The notes under the pieces are model-generated. The model was not told where the DNA came from. It did not search any database and saw nothing but the letters and a program-made list of their open reading frames with translations. A stretch of 64,000 nt of DNA from Entoloma clypeatum (lineage: Eukaryota; Basidiomycota; Agaricomycetes; Agaricales; Entolomataceae): contig OY751487.1 in assembly GCA_963565915.1 (NCBI GenBank), forward strand, positions 5,270,001 to 5,334,000, read 5' to 3'. Shown one piece after another: positions 22,235-33,643 of the stretch. Both the position numbers and the translations under genes were made by a program. Position 1 is the stretch's first letter, and each line of letters begins with the position of its first letter.

Positions 22235-24328
22235 TGTTACTGTTGAGGTGACGCTAAGTCAAATGACGTCGCGAGCCCAAACGGTTGAACTTAAGAGATG
22301 GAATGTGGATCCAAGGTCCAGAGACGCGCAGCGTTATGGATATTGGGAGCCTTCCGTACCACCCCCACAGGGGCGGTTGAAACACTTGCCAGCCTGCCTC
22401 CGGTGCACTTGCACCTCAAGAAGCTCTCCTGCAGAAACCGTGTCCGCATGCACTCCCTTGCACCCAGACACATGACCGTCATGGTATGCGACGAGGATGA
22501 CCCCTCCAAGCGTCCATGGTTCTCCCCGGAATTTATGTACAATCTTAAATCCCCCCTCGTTGATATCTGGGCATACCGTGCAAACGTGACTGTCCCCCTA
22601 TCACCTTTTAATAACTACAACGAACCAGGGAAACGCGTCCTCGACCGATTCCCTGAACGCGTAATCCACGACATCACCCTTATCCGCGGCAAGACCGCTA
22701 AGGACCGTGCCGAAGCCAGAAAGTCGCGCCTCATCTCCCTTAACAAGGTATTTGACGCCAACATCTGCTCCAACAAATCCGCCGTCATTGTCACTGACGC
22801 GGCAGTTCCCTCCCTCGCGTCGGGCCACCAAGCTGTTGCAGCTTGGGAAACCTGGCACATGGGGCATTCCATCAACAAAGATTGGGCGGCCGGCGGCCTC
22901 GCAGTCTCTGACGACACTGAAACCTTAGCTATCGGACACGGGTTCTCGAACCTGGTCAGTCTGCTAGGGGGTCTCTCTCAACTGGAAGAAATTCACATCT
23001 TCACCGACTCTGTCAACGCCATTCGGCGCGCCACGGACCCGGACCTCCACTCCTCGCAGGCAACTGCGCTCGCTATCATCAGCAACCTGATTCCTTGGTT
23101 TGAGGAACCCGGTCTGAAATCCAAGGTCTTCTTTCACCACGTCCCCGATTGCTCGGATCATGGCTTCGAACCCCACCGTGCAGTGCATGACTTCGCCTCC
23201 TCGATTCGCATTGAGTGTGGCGAGTCGGCCTCCAGATCCCTTGACTTCAACACAAAGCAGTTCACGGACGACATGCTCGGTGACTGGAACAATCTGTACC
23301 AGTCCCCCAAGTATGTTGGCCGACACTATCAATTCCCGAGATCGTGCGTCAGACGCCAAGACCATGCTCGGGCCAAACGTATGAAGCCGTCCCACCTCAA
23401 GGGCGGTACATGGCTTATGGATGTGGGTCACTCCCAATCCCTCACGGCTCAAATGGTCCGCGGCCTCACAAGCCACGCCCCAATTGGCCACTATAGACAT
23501 AGGTTCAACATTGGTGACAAAGTTGAACAATGCGACTGTGGTGCGAGGTCCGTCGAGGACTTCACCCACGTTTTCTACAAATGTCTGCACCACCCCACCA
23601 GGCCACCAGACATGCCCACCTTCTCGAGGAACACTCCCATCTGGGACGTCTTCGGGAAATTCATCATGGATAACCCAGGGGCATTTGCCTTCCGGGATCG
23701 TCCAACGCCCAACACAACCGTTGGCGGTAGTCGCGTGGTAGCGCGCTGGGTTCAAAGGGGTGCAGCCCCCTGTGGCAAGCGAACACGATCGAAGGGTAAG
23801 AACCGCACAGGCGCTTCTTTGGTGGGTAGGGTGCAGACACCCCCCAGCGCCGTCAACGGCCAACCTCGCAAGGTTGGAGTGCTCCTGTATCGCGCAACCG
23901 AGTACTCGGGTGCGCATACTAACGCGTTTGTTTATAACAGACCCCCCCGTCCTGGCGCAAGGACTTATCAGCTCGACGGAGCTTTGCGCCGCCTGTTCTT
24001 CACGCGTACGTAGATCCTTGGATCGATGTAGTTTACTCTACGTCAAGCGGACTGTACCCCTAGTATACCGCTATATAAATTGTTGACAAAAAAAAAAAAA
24101 AAAAAAAGATGGAATGTGGAATGATGAAGAAGGCTGTATTGCCAAGAGACCCAGTGGGAATCTCAAGAGAACAAGCTACCGAATACAAGAGAAAGTGGGC
24201 TACTTATATACTGTGATACATGTGGCGTACATGTGTCGCGCAGCCATAGATATGATGAGATATGATATGATGAGGATAAGATGAGATAAGATGAAGATAA
24301 GATAAAAAGTGAAAGTATGATCATAACA
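22235..24328 (-). repeat. 3' LTR of Gypsy G, interrupted by LINE copy 2
   Basis: In the element's sense the LTR starts TGTTATGATC (24328) and ends CAGTAACA (22235), about 283 bp without the LINE and its duplicated target. A purine tract (AAAGGGGGTAA) precedes it at 24329-24340. Just inside its start is a cluster of GATAAG/GATATG words. The 5' partner LTR is not in the window. Confidence 0.8.
22310..24106 (+). mobile_element. LINE copy 2, 5'-truncated, with RNase H domain
   Basis: The element is flanked by an exact 14-bp target duplication, AGATGGAATGTGGA (22296-22309 and 24107-24120), and ends in an A tail. The long ORF (about 567 codons from the junction to 24013) holds the end of the RT region, then an RNase H domain (VTDAAV, HIFTDS, HRAVHD as acidic catalytic clusters). 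A C-terminal knuckle (CDCG ... HVFYKC) and a basic tail follow. This is the layout of Tad-like fungal LINEs. The ORF is intact to its stop, but the RT palm and any ORF1 are missing. The ATG at 22298 belongs to the target site, not the element. Confidence 0.9.
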
Positions 24329-24339
24329 TTACCCCCTTT

Positions 24340-27300
24340 CTAGATCTCGACTTCCAGGCGAGATATGATGTCATCAGGGGTGTCCGTGAAGTTTTTATAA
24401 CGTTTAAATTCCAATCCTTTGAAAATATTTGGGCGTAAGCGCCGGGGGGCATTTGGGTTTAGTTTATAGAAGTCTTCAATTGATCCTTGTGAATGTTCTA
24501 GGTGATCCTCGGGTTCCCATGTGTTGTGATCCGGAGTCAGACCTTCCCATTGCACTAAATACTCCAGCTTTCCTTTCTTCAACCTTGAGTCAATAACTTT
24601 AGCAACATTATGCTCCCCTTCACCATTGATAACTATTGGGTTTGGTGCCTGCACCCTTTGTGATTTAAATAGTGGCTCTTTAAATAACCTGACCCGTGAT
24701 ACATTGATAACCGGGTGGATTTTCCAAGTTTTTGGTAATTTAAGTTCTACGGCATGCAATGAAATAATTTTGGTTATGGCATAGGGCCCAATCCATCGTT
24801 CGGCAAGTTTCTTTAACGGTCGGTTCAATTTTAGGTCTTTTGTTGATAACCAGACCTTGTCGCCAACTTTGTAGACCGGCGCGTCACTTCTTTTCAAGTT
24901 CGCATACCGTTCCATTTCCTCCCTTGCTTTTACTAACACTGCTTCTGCTTCCTCATGAATTTTCTTCATTCGCTCAGCGAATTCTTTGGCTGGTTCTGAC
25001 CTTTCCGCCCTTCGTGGTTCCATGCCCATCCTAGGGTTAAACCCATAATTTACATAGAACGGCGAAAACTGAGTTGCCATGTGAATTTTATTATTATAGG
25101 CGAACTCTGTGGTTGCCATCCATTCGGGCCAATCTGTTTGCTGATGGGAGATAAATGATCTTAGATATTGCTCCAACTCCTGGTTGCTGCGTTCCGTCTG
25201 TCTGTCTGTCTGCAGATGATACACTGTTGATAATTTAGTTGTGATTCCCAATATTTTATTTAGTTCCTTCATAAATGCTGCCACGAATTGTGGTCCACAA
25301 TCTGATGTTAATGATTCAGGAAGTCCATGAAGTTTCCAGACTTCATCCCGATATAGTTTAGCTAATCCTTCTGCTGAGACTTCATCATGTGTTTTGATAA
25401 AGTGTGATTGCTTTGTCAATCTGCAAGCCACGACTAATACTGTGTTGTACCCCTGAGTTTCTGGGAGTCCTACAATAAAATCTGCTGTAACGTGTTTCCA
25501 TGGTCCTGCATGTTCCGTGTTTGCTTTTAATTTACCGGCTAGCAGTTGAGGCACATTTTTTGATTGTTGACATCTGTCACAGCCCTCGGTGTATGCTTTG
25601 ACCATGTTTGTAATACCAGGCCACCAATAATTACGTGTAACCAATTCCAGGGTCTTCCAATGCCCTGGGTGTCCTGCAACTGGGTTGTCGTGGTGTAATT
25701 TAATTATTTCCTCCCTGAGTGCCTGACTTTTCAGAACATAAACTTTTCCTCTATGTAACCAGAGTCCCTGCTCTTTGTGCCATTCATCTGCGCGCAATGT
25801 TTTTGTGTTTGTTTTCTTTAGTTCTTCCACCGCTTTGAGCACTTGCTCATCAAACTCTTTTGCATCCCTGATGCGTTTCAATAGTTTAGTTTCTTCTCCA
25901 TCGATAAGTAGATGTTCCCGATCCATTGCACGCAAGTGGAAATATTTGGGTTTCAATAGTGTTACATCCTCATTGTCATTTTCTACCCCCTTTCTATGGT
26001 CGATTCTTCTTGAAAGAGCGTCCGCCTTCCCCATTGAAGTTCCTGCCTTGTGTATTAATTTAAAGTTGAAACATGTTAGATACAACACCCAACGTGCTTG
26101 TCTGCGATTAAGCTTTCGACCCTGCATGAAGTACTCCAGGTTTTTGTGATTGGTCCAGATCTCAATCTCGTGTTTGGCTCCTTCAAGGTGGTGTCTCCAT
26201 GCTTCCAGTGCTCGAATTATGCCCAGCATTTCTTTATCGTGTACATCGTAATTTCGTTCCACGTCATTTAATCCTTTAGATAGAAAGGCACATGGCCTCC
26301 ATTTCTCATCCTCACATTCCATAGATAGAATCGCTCCAGTGGCGAAGTCTGATGCGTCTGATTCTACTCTTAATCTCTGATCTGGATCGGGGGATACCAA
26401 TATGGGTGCTTCCGTAAATAATTTCTTTAGCGTGTTAAATGCTTCCTCCTGTTCTTCTTTCCAATTCCAGATTGTTTCTTTCCTTGTTAATTTATGTAAT
26501 GGCCCTGCCACTTTAGAGAAGTCTTTGATGAATCTCCGATAGAAATTGGCCAATCCTAGGAACGATTGGACTTCTTTGACTTTTGTTGGTCTCGGCCATT
26601 GTTTGATAGCATCAACTCCTGTACCATTCGTTTCTTTCCATCTTTTTTGGGTATAAAGAATACTGGCGAAGTTTGTGGTGACTTGGTAGGTTGAATATAT
26701 CCTTTGCCTAATTGATCGTTTACAAATTCGGATACTTCTTTCCTTTCATCCGGTGACAGGGGATAGACTTTGGCCTTTTTTGGTACGAAATCCGGTTTTA
26801 AGTCTATAGTGTGATCCCATGGTTTCCTGACTGGTAACCTCTCCGATGCTTTCTTTTCAAAGACTGATAGATATTTGGGATATTTCCAGGGGACAACCTG
26901 TTCCGCCGGTACTTCATCTGAGGGTTCTCCCTTAGCTGCCCTGAGCATGTGGATTACCTCCTCCTCCACTTCTGCTTCATTTCCTTCTACTTAGTGTTTG
27001 AGGGTTCAGTCCAGTCCAGTTTTTGACCAAAAAATTGATGAACTGCAGACTGGCAGTTCATTTTTTCTCAAAGTCTGAAAAAACTGGACTGGACTGGTAA
27101 AGACTGGTTTAAACCAGTTTAAACTGGTAAAATTCTCAACCATTTATAAACCTACCAAAAGCCTGTTTTTTCAATCAAAAACTTGAAAATATACTCAATT
27201 TCTTATCAATAACATGTTTCTCAAGCATTTTGGATACAAACTCTTATAAAAATGATTGAAAACTGTATAAAAGAACATCTTTGCCCATAAAAGTACAGTT

Positions 27301-27573
27301 TTTGAATGAATATATCATCAAAAACTGGAACCAGTTCATATTTTTCAGACCCAAAACTAGAACTGGGGGTGAACCAGTCCAATTTTTTTCCAAATTTGGA
27401 GAGACTGGAGACTGGTTGAGCTCAAAATCAGTGAGACCTGAACTGCCAGTTCAGGTCTCTTCCAGTCCAGTCCAGTCCAGTCCAGTTCAGGTTCATTTAC
27501 CAGTTCATAAGACTGAACCCTCAAACACTACTTCTACTACCTCTTCGATTCTTCCACCCCATCTTGGTTCTTG
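24340..27573 (-). pseudogene. Gypsy G pol: integrase and chromodomain intact, RT core deleted
   Basis: Read right to left: a Glu-rich protease-RT linker (27573-26970, with a hAT MITE inserted), then RT fingers (KPWDHTIDLKP, PVFFIPKKDGKKRMVQ) to about 26622. There the RT palm is missing and the frame shifts directly to KVKEVQSFLGLANFYRRF. From 26553 to 24340 an uninterrupted 737-codon frame carries RNase H (VESDASDFATGA), the integrase HHCC finger (GHPGHWKTLELV ... CDRCQQSK), the DDE acids (TADFIVG, TSDCGPQF, RSNQELEQYL) and a C-terminal chromodomain (LEYLVQWEG ... NTWEPEDHL). It is a chromovirus-type Ty3/Gypsy. The 5' part, gag and 5' LTR end at the LINE copy 3 junction. Confidence 0.85.
26992..27530. 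mobile_element. 539-bp non-autonomous hAT element (MITE)
   Basis: Perfect 20-bp inverted termini (TAGTGTTTGAGGGTTCAGTC at 26992 and its complement ending at 27530) are flanked by an exact 8-bp duplication, CTTCTACT (26984-26991 and 27531-27538). The interior is non-coding with many CAGTCCAGT and AAACTGGT words. Termini starting TAGTG and 8-bp duplications define hAT elements. Removing it restores the Gypsy G frame. Confidence 0.9.
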
Positions 27574-27671
27574 CCAAGACCGCTAAGGACCGTGCCGAAG
27601 CCAGAAAGTCGCGCCTCATCACCCTTAACAAGGTATTTGACGCCAACATCTGTTCTAACAAGTCCGCCGTC

Positions 27672-28229
27672 TGTTACGGCGATAGCCTACAACAACAAGT
27701 CCAAGGATCGGATCACGTGGGTTCGAACTGGTTCCACAACAAGTCCCTCAATAGGTTGACTTGGTCAAGGTCAGCGAGTTCCTCAGAAGGACGACTCGGT
27801 TCAGGTTCAGCAGAGCTAAGTCCTCGCAAGGCACTTAGTTGGAGAGCGTTCGAAGGAATAGACAAGTAAGCGTTGTTTGCCTAGGTCAAGCTGAGGACCT
27901 CTACTCTAAGGTTACAGGTCTTATATACATTATCCTATAGCTATAAATAAGTAAGTGCTGTGCAGGAGCTAAATAAGCCATTGGTTAGATAGATGTTTCA
28001 AGGGGGCTGTGGCATAGGAGTCAGAGATAAGGCCTCAAGGCCATGAGTCAGAGATAACAAGTGAAAATATATCTAAAAGGAGAATAGTCCGAGTCATTGT
28101 GAGTCATAGCGCTGATAGAGGGGACACGTGTCCCAGGGTCGTCGGAGTTAAGTGAAACGGGGTGTGATAGGGATCAAGGGTCGAAGGGTTGTGTGAAGGT
28201 GCGTAGGAAGAGGGTGAAAAAGTGTAACA
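27672..28229 (-). repeat. 3' LTR of Gypsy A
   Basis: In element sense it begins TGTTACACTTTTTCACC and ends GCCGTAACA. A TATATAAG box in sense orientation lies near 27930. A purine tract (AGAAGGGGGGTAA) at 28230-28243 is the plus-strand primer site. It is preceded by the extra ORF by 40 nt. Confidence 0.9.
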
Positions 28230-28269
28230 TTACCCCCCTTCTATGCTTGAAGTCACCGGCTTCAATGTT

Positions 28270-29163
28270 TCAAGTTGCCATGTTGTGCACGGCGTCGTCG
28301 TCAAACTCATACTGGTCATCTTCCAGCGTTGCATATCCGAGGCCAAGGCATTCATAACTGTAATGCCCAGCCGCCTTTTTCCCGCATCTTCCACATGTGA
28401 ATTGCCCGCACTGACACTCGATGTGTCCTCCAGCTCCGCATATACCACATTTGCGGCCTTTGTCAATGTGTGGCCATCCTGCAGGACGGCGCCAAGTTTC
28501 ATGCGGGGAGTGAGCGCGTCCATGTGTGTCAATCTCATGACCAAGGCAGTCGGGTTCGTTGGTGAGATCGATGGGAGTCTGGGATGATGATCCATGCCCT
28601 AACGGAACAGACATGATGGTACATGTGGTCTTTCTTCTGGAGCGCTTAACAACTCCATAGGATTTCTTCTTTCCCTTGACGTCGGTCTTGACGTTGGAAA
28701 GGTTTTGGTCGCTGGTCAAGGGCGACGTGGATTCAGGGGAAGGGGTACTCGGAGTGTTGGGGTTTCTGATGACGAGGGGAACCGGGTCAGGGATAGGGGT
28801 CGGTTCAGGGGTGGTGGCAAGGTCAGGGAGGGGAGTGGTCAGGATAGGGTTTTCTGCGGGTGGGTCTAGGAGCGTGACGTCGGGGGTGTTCGTGCGGTTA
28901 TGGAACAGCCTTGCAAACTGTTGGTAGACACCTTGGTCTACGAGTGTGTCGATGTGCCCTTCGATGAGTCGGGCGATGTTGGCGGTGGTATCATAGTGGA
29001 ATCGGCGAAGGGTGATTAGCCCGAACAGCGTGTTAACCAAAAACTGGTCGGTTTCGTCGTCAATGTGTCGTAGCACTCTGTCATTGTGCTTGGGGTTGGT
29101 CAGGAGTCTAAAGAGGCGGTGTCGGTGAAGTTCTTTGGTGGCGGTATCGAAAACGGTGGTCAT
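28270..29163 (-). CDS. Extra ORF of Gypsy A (after pol): zinc-knuckle protein, 297 aa
   Basis: The ATG lies 28 nt after the reconstructed pol stop (29194-29192) and the TGA lies 40 nt before the 3' LTR, so it occupies the place where some elements carry env. It has no signal peptide or membrane segment. Residues 1-110 are helical (LFRLLTNPKHNDRVLRHIDD, FGLITLRRFHYDTTANIARL). A Pro/Thr/Ser-rich linker and a basic patch (VKRSRRKTT) follow. The C-terminal end has a CCHC knuckle (CGICGAGGHIECQC), a second, longer variant (CGRCGKKAAGHYSYEC) and an acidic tail. The frame is intact, unlike the pol of the same element. It probably binds nucleic acid; the function is otherwise unknown. Confidence 0.8.
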   Translation of the reverse strand: MTTVFDTATKELHRHRLFRLLTNPKHNDRVLRHIDDETDQFLVNTLFGLITLRRFHYDTTANIARLIEGHIDTLVDQGVYQQFARLFHNRTNTPDVTLLDPPAENPILTTPLPDLATTPEPTPIPDPVPLVIRNPNTPSTPSPESTSPLTSDQNLSNVKTDVKGKKKSYGVVKRSRRKTTCTIMSVPLGHGSSSQTPIDLTNEPDCLGHEIDTHGRAHSPHETWRRPAGWPHIDKGRKCGICGAGGHIECQCGQFTCGRCGKKAAGHYSYECLGLGYATLEDDQYEFDDDAVHNMAT

Positions 29164-29230
29164 GATGAGAGAGAGTGCGGATTGTTGGGTTTCAAAGGTG
29201 GTGGGTCTGTTTGTAGTATCCCAGCGTTTC

Positions 29231-29618
29231 TGTTAGCGACGCTAAACACCAGTACTCAGGTCTTGCGAGAGAGGAAACGTGGAGGAAAGGGAAAGGCTTT
29301 AGAATGAGGTTTGAAGCGGTAGAAACCAGCTCAAGACTGGGGTTCCATGTTCAAACTATCTACTATATATACTAGTCGTAACAAGTACCTACCCTAAACG
29401 TACATGCACCTTGCATGAGGACGATCCGTGGTCCGCTGATGTAAACTACTGCTGTGGTACTCAACATGCATCTTTCACGACTTACTGCGGCTGCGCTGGA
29501 TACTGTGCATCTACCATGCTGCTACCATGAGTCTGGATAAGATAAGATGATCTACCATCAGATAAGATAAGATGAGATAAGATAAGATAAGAGAAAAGAT
29601 GAAAAAGTGTTCATAACA
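29231..29618 (-). repeat. 3' LTR of Gypsy B with GATA-site cluster
   Basis: It is the partner of 35828-36215. Within the first 90 bases (element sense) lies a dense run of GATAAG words (29530-29600), binding sites for fungal GATA factors. The sense-strand TATATA near 29365 probably serves as TATA box. The polypurine tract GGGAGGGGTGA at 29619-29629 abuts it and directly follows the stop codon of the small membrane ORF. Confidence 0.9.
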
Positions 29619-29629
29619 TCACCCCTCCC

Positions 29630-29800
29630 TTAAGATTGTGCCCTCACAATCTCTTCGAGTTCTATCTCGCATTCTCGTATAAGTCTTGCTTGATAGTCTT
29701 CTCGTATCTCCCTATACTTTGTTGCCGTTATCCACATGGCCACCATAAGCCCCACCATTATTGTGTAGAAAACAATCATCACAATAAACTCTCGTTCCAT
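29630..29800 (-). CDS. Extra ORF of Gypsy B (after pol): 56-aa single-helix membrane peptide
   Basis: It starts at ATG 29800 (an in-frame extension without ATG reaches 29869, overlapping the pol stop) and ends TAA at the polypurine tract. The sequence begins MEREFIVMIVFYTIMVGL. It has one hydrophobic helix of about 20 residues, then a charged amphipathic tail (TKYREIREDYQARLIRECE ...). No signal-cleavage site is seen. Single-pass topology is inferred. It may be expressed by reinitiation after pol or from a spliced RNA. I do not recognise a family. Confidence 0.6.
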   Translation of the reverse strand: MEREFIVMIVFYTIMVGLMVAMWITATKYREIREDYQARLIRECEIELEEIVRAQS

Positions 29801-29865
29801 CTTCCTTCTGTCCACTCGTTTATAGGTTTTGCAGTGGTAAGGTTTTCGTATGGTACAAAGTTTAG

Positions 29866-32800
29866 TCAAATGTTTATTGGTCGGGGTGCCGATGGATGGT
29901 GAGCGTGAAATTCTTCAACAGCTCCTGGAGCGTCGACTTTGATGGTGGACGCTGGTTCCCATGAGCGTTCTTCGATTGGATATCCAGCCCACTTTACCAG
30001 ATATTGAAGTCCCCGTCCCTTAACTCTTGAATCCAAGATTTTCTCTATCTCGTATCGCGCTTCTCCGTTAACGACTTCCGGAGGTGGAGGAGGCGGTTTC
30101 TGCTGAGTTGGGTATGTGGCGGGTGTGAATAGGGTGAGGAGTGATTCGTGGAAGACGTCAAAGTGTTGCCACGCTTTTGGCAGTTCAACTTTATATGATG
30201 CGCTTCCAACTTTTCTCACGATCGGAAAGGGGCCGAGACGTCGGTCATCAAGCTTCTTGGCAGGGCGTCCGGTTTTTATATGACTTGCCTCTATATAGAC
30301 TAAGTCTCCTTGTTTGTACGTAATTACCGGGCCTTTCTTTTTATCGAAGGTCCGTTTCATCGCATCGGCTGCTTGTTTTAACGCTGCTTCTGCTTCTTCA
30401 TGAGATTTTGCCATTTGTTTTGCAAAGTCTTCCGCTTCTGGTCGTTTCTCTGATCTGGTAGGTTCCCATCCCATTCGTGGATGTTGTCCCCTTTCTAAGA
30501 AGAATGGCGTTACTCCCGTGGCTGAGCTTGTTTTGTTATTATACGCGAACTCTGCCATGGCCAGCCATTCAAACCAATCATCCTGTTTGTGATTGATGAA
30601 TATCCTTAGATATTGTTCGATCTCTTGATTGACCCTTTCCGTTTGTCCATCTGTTTGTGGATGGTATGCCGTGGAAATATTTTGTTTTATTCCGATGATT
30701 CGGCATAGTTCTTTCATAAATTCTGCAGCGAACTGCGGTCCTCGATCGCTGATTACTCCTTTGGGTATTCCGTACTCTCGGAATATATTATCGCGCCACT
30801 CTTTTGCTGTCCAAGTGCCGATATGTCTGAGTTTACTGGAATGAATCGTCCTTTCTTATTAAAGCGATCCACGACTACCATAATCATGTCATATCCTCCT
30901 GACTCTGGTAATGGTCCTAGGAAGTCTACTGAGAACATGTCTCCCGGTCTTTCTGGGATCTGATTCGGGTGTAGTTCCGTATTTGCCGGAGATCTCTTCA
31001 CTTTGGTCCTTTGGCATGTTTCACATCCTTGGATATATTTGGTGATGTCAGCCCGTAACCTTGGCCACCAATAATTCCTTGTGACGATTTCAAACATTTT
31101 TGCTTGTCCCGGATGTCCCGTTAATGGAGAATCGAGTGCCAGTTTGAGAATCTGTTCTCTAAGATCTGGTATTTTTGGAACGTAGATGCGATTTTCCCAG
31201 TATACAATTCCTTCTACTTCTTCCCAATTCTTGGACTTCAACGTCAGGTTTCGTTTGACTTGATTTTCTCGTCCCTTGTCCGTTTTGATCTGACTTAAGA
31301 TCTGTTGATCTAGACCCTGGATCTCGATTGATCGAAAATATTCCGTTTTTAGAAGGATGACGTCTTCATTGTCATTCACCCCCCTTTCATGTCCTGCTCG
31401 TCTCGAGAGGATATCCGCTTTAGTGTTTTGATTGCCGGGTCTATGTGTCAAGATAAAGTTATAGTCTTGCATTTCCGTTACCCATCTGGCTTGTCTGCGG
31501 TTGAGTTTCTGTGGTTTTCGGAAATATTCGAGATTCTTATGATCTGTCAAGATCTCTACCGGCTCCTTGGTTCCCAGAAGATATTGGCGCCATTCTTCTA
31601 GTGCTATCATTACCGCTAAGAGTTCCTTATCGTAAATCTCATAGTTCCTTTCTGCACTATTGAGAGATTTTGATATAAACGCGACTGGTTGCCATTTGTC
31701 GTTTTCTTGTTGCTGCGATAAGATCCCTCCGATTGCGAAGTCTGATGCATCAACTTCGACCCTGAATGCCTTATCATTTCTTGGCATTGCTAAAATTGGT
31801 GTGGTTGACAGGTGTCTTTTTAATTCATTAAAAGCGTCCTGTTGTTCCTGTTTCCAACACCATTCCGTTTTCCCCGTTAATTCATTAAGGGGTTTCGCCA
31901 CCTTGGAATATCCCTCGATGAATCAGCGATAGAAATTACAAGATCCCAAGAATTGTTGTATTTCCCTTTTTACTGTTGGTACTGGCCAATCTTCAATTGC
32001 TTCGATTTTCTTCGGATCCACTCTGACCGAGTTTTCTGATACTATTAGGCCTAGAAAGTCTACTTCTTGGGCGCTAAATACACATTTTTCTGGTTTCAAG
32101 AATAGTTTATTTTCTCGTAACCTTTCCAATACTTTTCTAACATGGATCTTGTGTTCCACCAGTGTCTTTGAAAATACCAGTATATCGTCCATGTATATGA
32201 TGACAAATCCTTCGTCGATCATGTCTTTGAAAAGCGCGTTCATCATTGTTTGAAATGTGCTTGGCGAATTTGTTAACCCAAAAAACATTACTAAGGGTTC
32301 AAATAATCCTCGATTGGTTCGGAATGCTGCTTTCCATTCGTCCCCTTCCTTTATTCTGACATTGTTATATCCCCATCGTATATCAAACTTGGAGAAATAA
32401 CGAGCTCCGGACAACTTGTCCACTAGTTCCTGAATGAGCGGTAGAGGGTATCTGTTTTTGACCGTCATCTCATTTAATTTCCGATAATCTTGTACCGGTC
32501 TCAGGGTTCCATCTTTTTTCTTGATAAAAAAGAATGGTGATGCCATTGGTGACTTTGATGGTCTTATCCTTCCAGTCGACAGATTTTCATCTAAGAATTC
32601 ATCGAGCTGCTTTTGTTCCGATTGACTCAAGGGATAGATCTTGCAGTCTAAAGGCTTTGCGTCGGGTATCAGCTCGATAGCGTGATCCCATTCTCTTTCC
32701 GGAGGCATTTCATCAAACGACTTCTTCTTGAAGACTTCTAGAAATTCCCAGTATTCTTGAGGAATCTTATCTTTAAGATCCTTTTCTTCGACGAACTCTT

Positions 32801-33643
32801 TAACCTGAGTCATCGCACGTGCTAACAGTCGACCTTCCAAATCAACCGCCAGTAACTGTTCCTGGTCTTCCAAGAACGAGGTGGCATCTTCGTCTTCACA
32901 TCCTTCTGGCAGTTCATTAGGTAGACACTCCGCAGGACATCTTGTGAATCAGACAGATCCGGTTTTCCAGTCAATATCCGGGTTGTGGAACTTCAGCCAC
33001 TCATGCCCAATAAAGACTTCCGTTTTCCCAAGAGACGATACCGCTAATTGTAATCTCTCTTGGTGATTCTTTACTTTAATCATCACATCCACGTACTCTT
33101 CTATCCGTCCTCCGGCATTCTCAGTACCGTCCGCATTGTATACCATAAGCGGAATTGGATATTTCTTCGTAGATATGTGATTCTTATTCACAAACTCTCG
33201 ATCAATACAAGATCCCGTGCATCCAGAATTAGAGCTCTCATTGTGAAGGATCTTTTGTTATCGAGCGTAAACATCGTCAAGGGAATGTCTAACTGATTCC
33301 CCCTGTTTACTGAACGAATAAACTTTCGTGGCTGTGCCAATTCAATTAAGGCGTCGATCACTTTTGTGTCGTCCAGGTCATTTAAGAGCTGAACCGTCTC
33401 TGGTGTTGCCTCATTTCTTCTTGATCCATGCACCCATGTTTTCAACGTGGCTGTAGCATGATCAATTCTTTGATTTATCAGCTGTTGCGCGATAAATTCA
33501 GGAGTGCCGCTTGCAGGCCTGTAGTTAAAGCGCACGTAGGTAGGAACGTTTGAGTTATAATCTTCATTATTTACGAGGGATGGTATAGATACAAATGAAG
33601 TGTTCCTAACTATGTTACTAGGGCGGGGCAAGTCCGTGCTCAC
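29866..33643 (-). pseudogene. Gypsy B pol: protease, RT, RNase H, integrase, chromodomain (four lesions)
   Basis: Frames: 33643-33188 (pre-protease), protease to 32949, 32873-31923 (RT, catalytic IIYMDDILVF), 31901-30753 (RNase H VEVDASDFAIGG, integrase finger GHPGQAKMFEIV ... CETCQRTK, first D in FSVDFLGPLP), 30717-29866 (ISDRGPQF, ERVNQEIEQYL, chromodomain LQYLVKWAGY...SWEPASTI). Lesions: about 4 bases lost at 33228-33231, taking out the protease catalytic Asp and shifting frame; TGA at 32949-32951; TGA at 31923-31925 (FYR-stop-FIEGY, CGA to TGA likely); one base lost near 30822 (SALG/TAKEW). Translation is likely a -1 frameshift product of gag. Confidence 0.9.

Noticed and set aside
22298..22309. 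ATG at 22298 as the start of a 571-aa protein
   Set aside because: These bases belong to the duplicated target site (repeated at 24109-24120). The LINE begins at 22310 without a start codon.
22964..23917. Long minus-strand frames opposite the LINE tails (also 48001-48954 and 2543-3064)
   Set aside because: They are antisense to the RNase H and knuckle region in all copies; their length follows from codon composition.
24250..24330. GATA-rich stretch as a microsatellite only
   Set aside because: It lies inside an LTR at the same place as a similar cluster in an unrelated LTR family, so a regulatory reading is kept as a finding.
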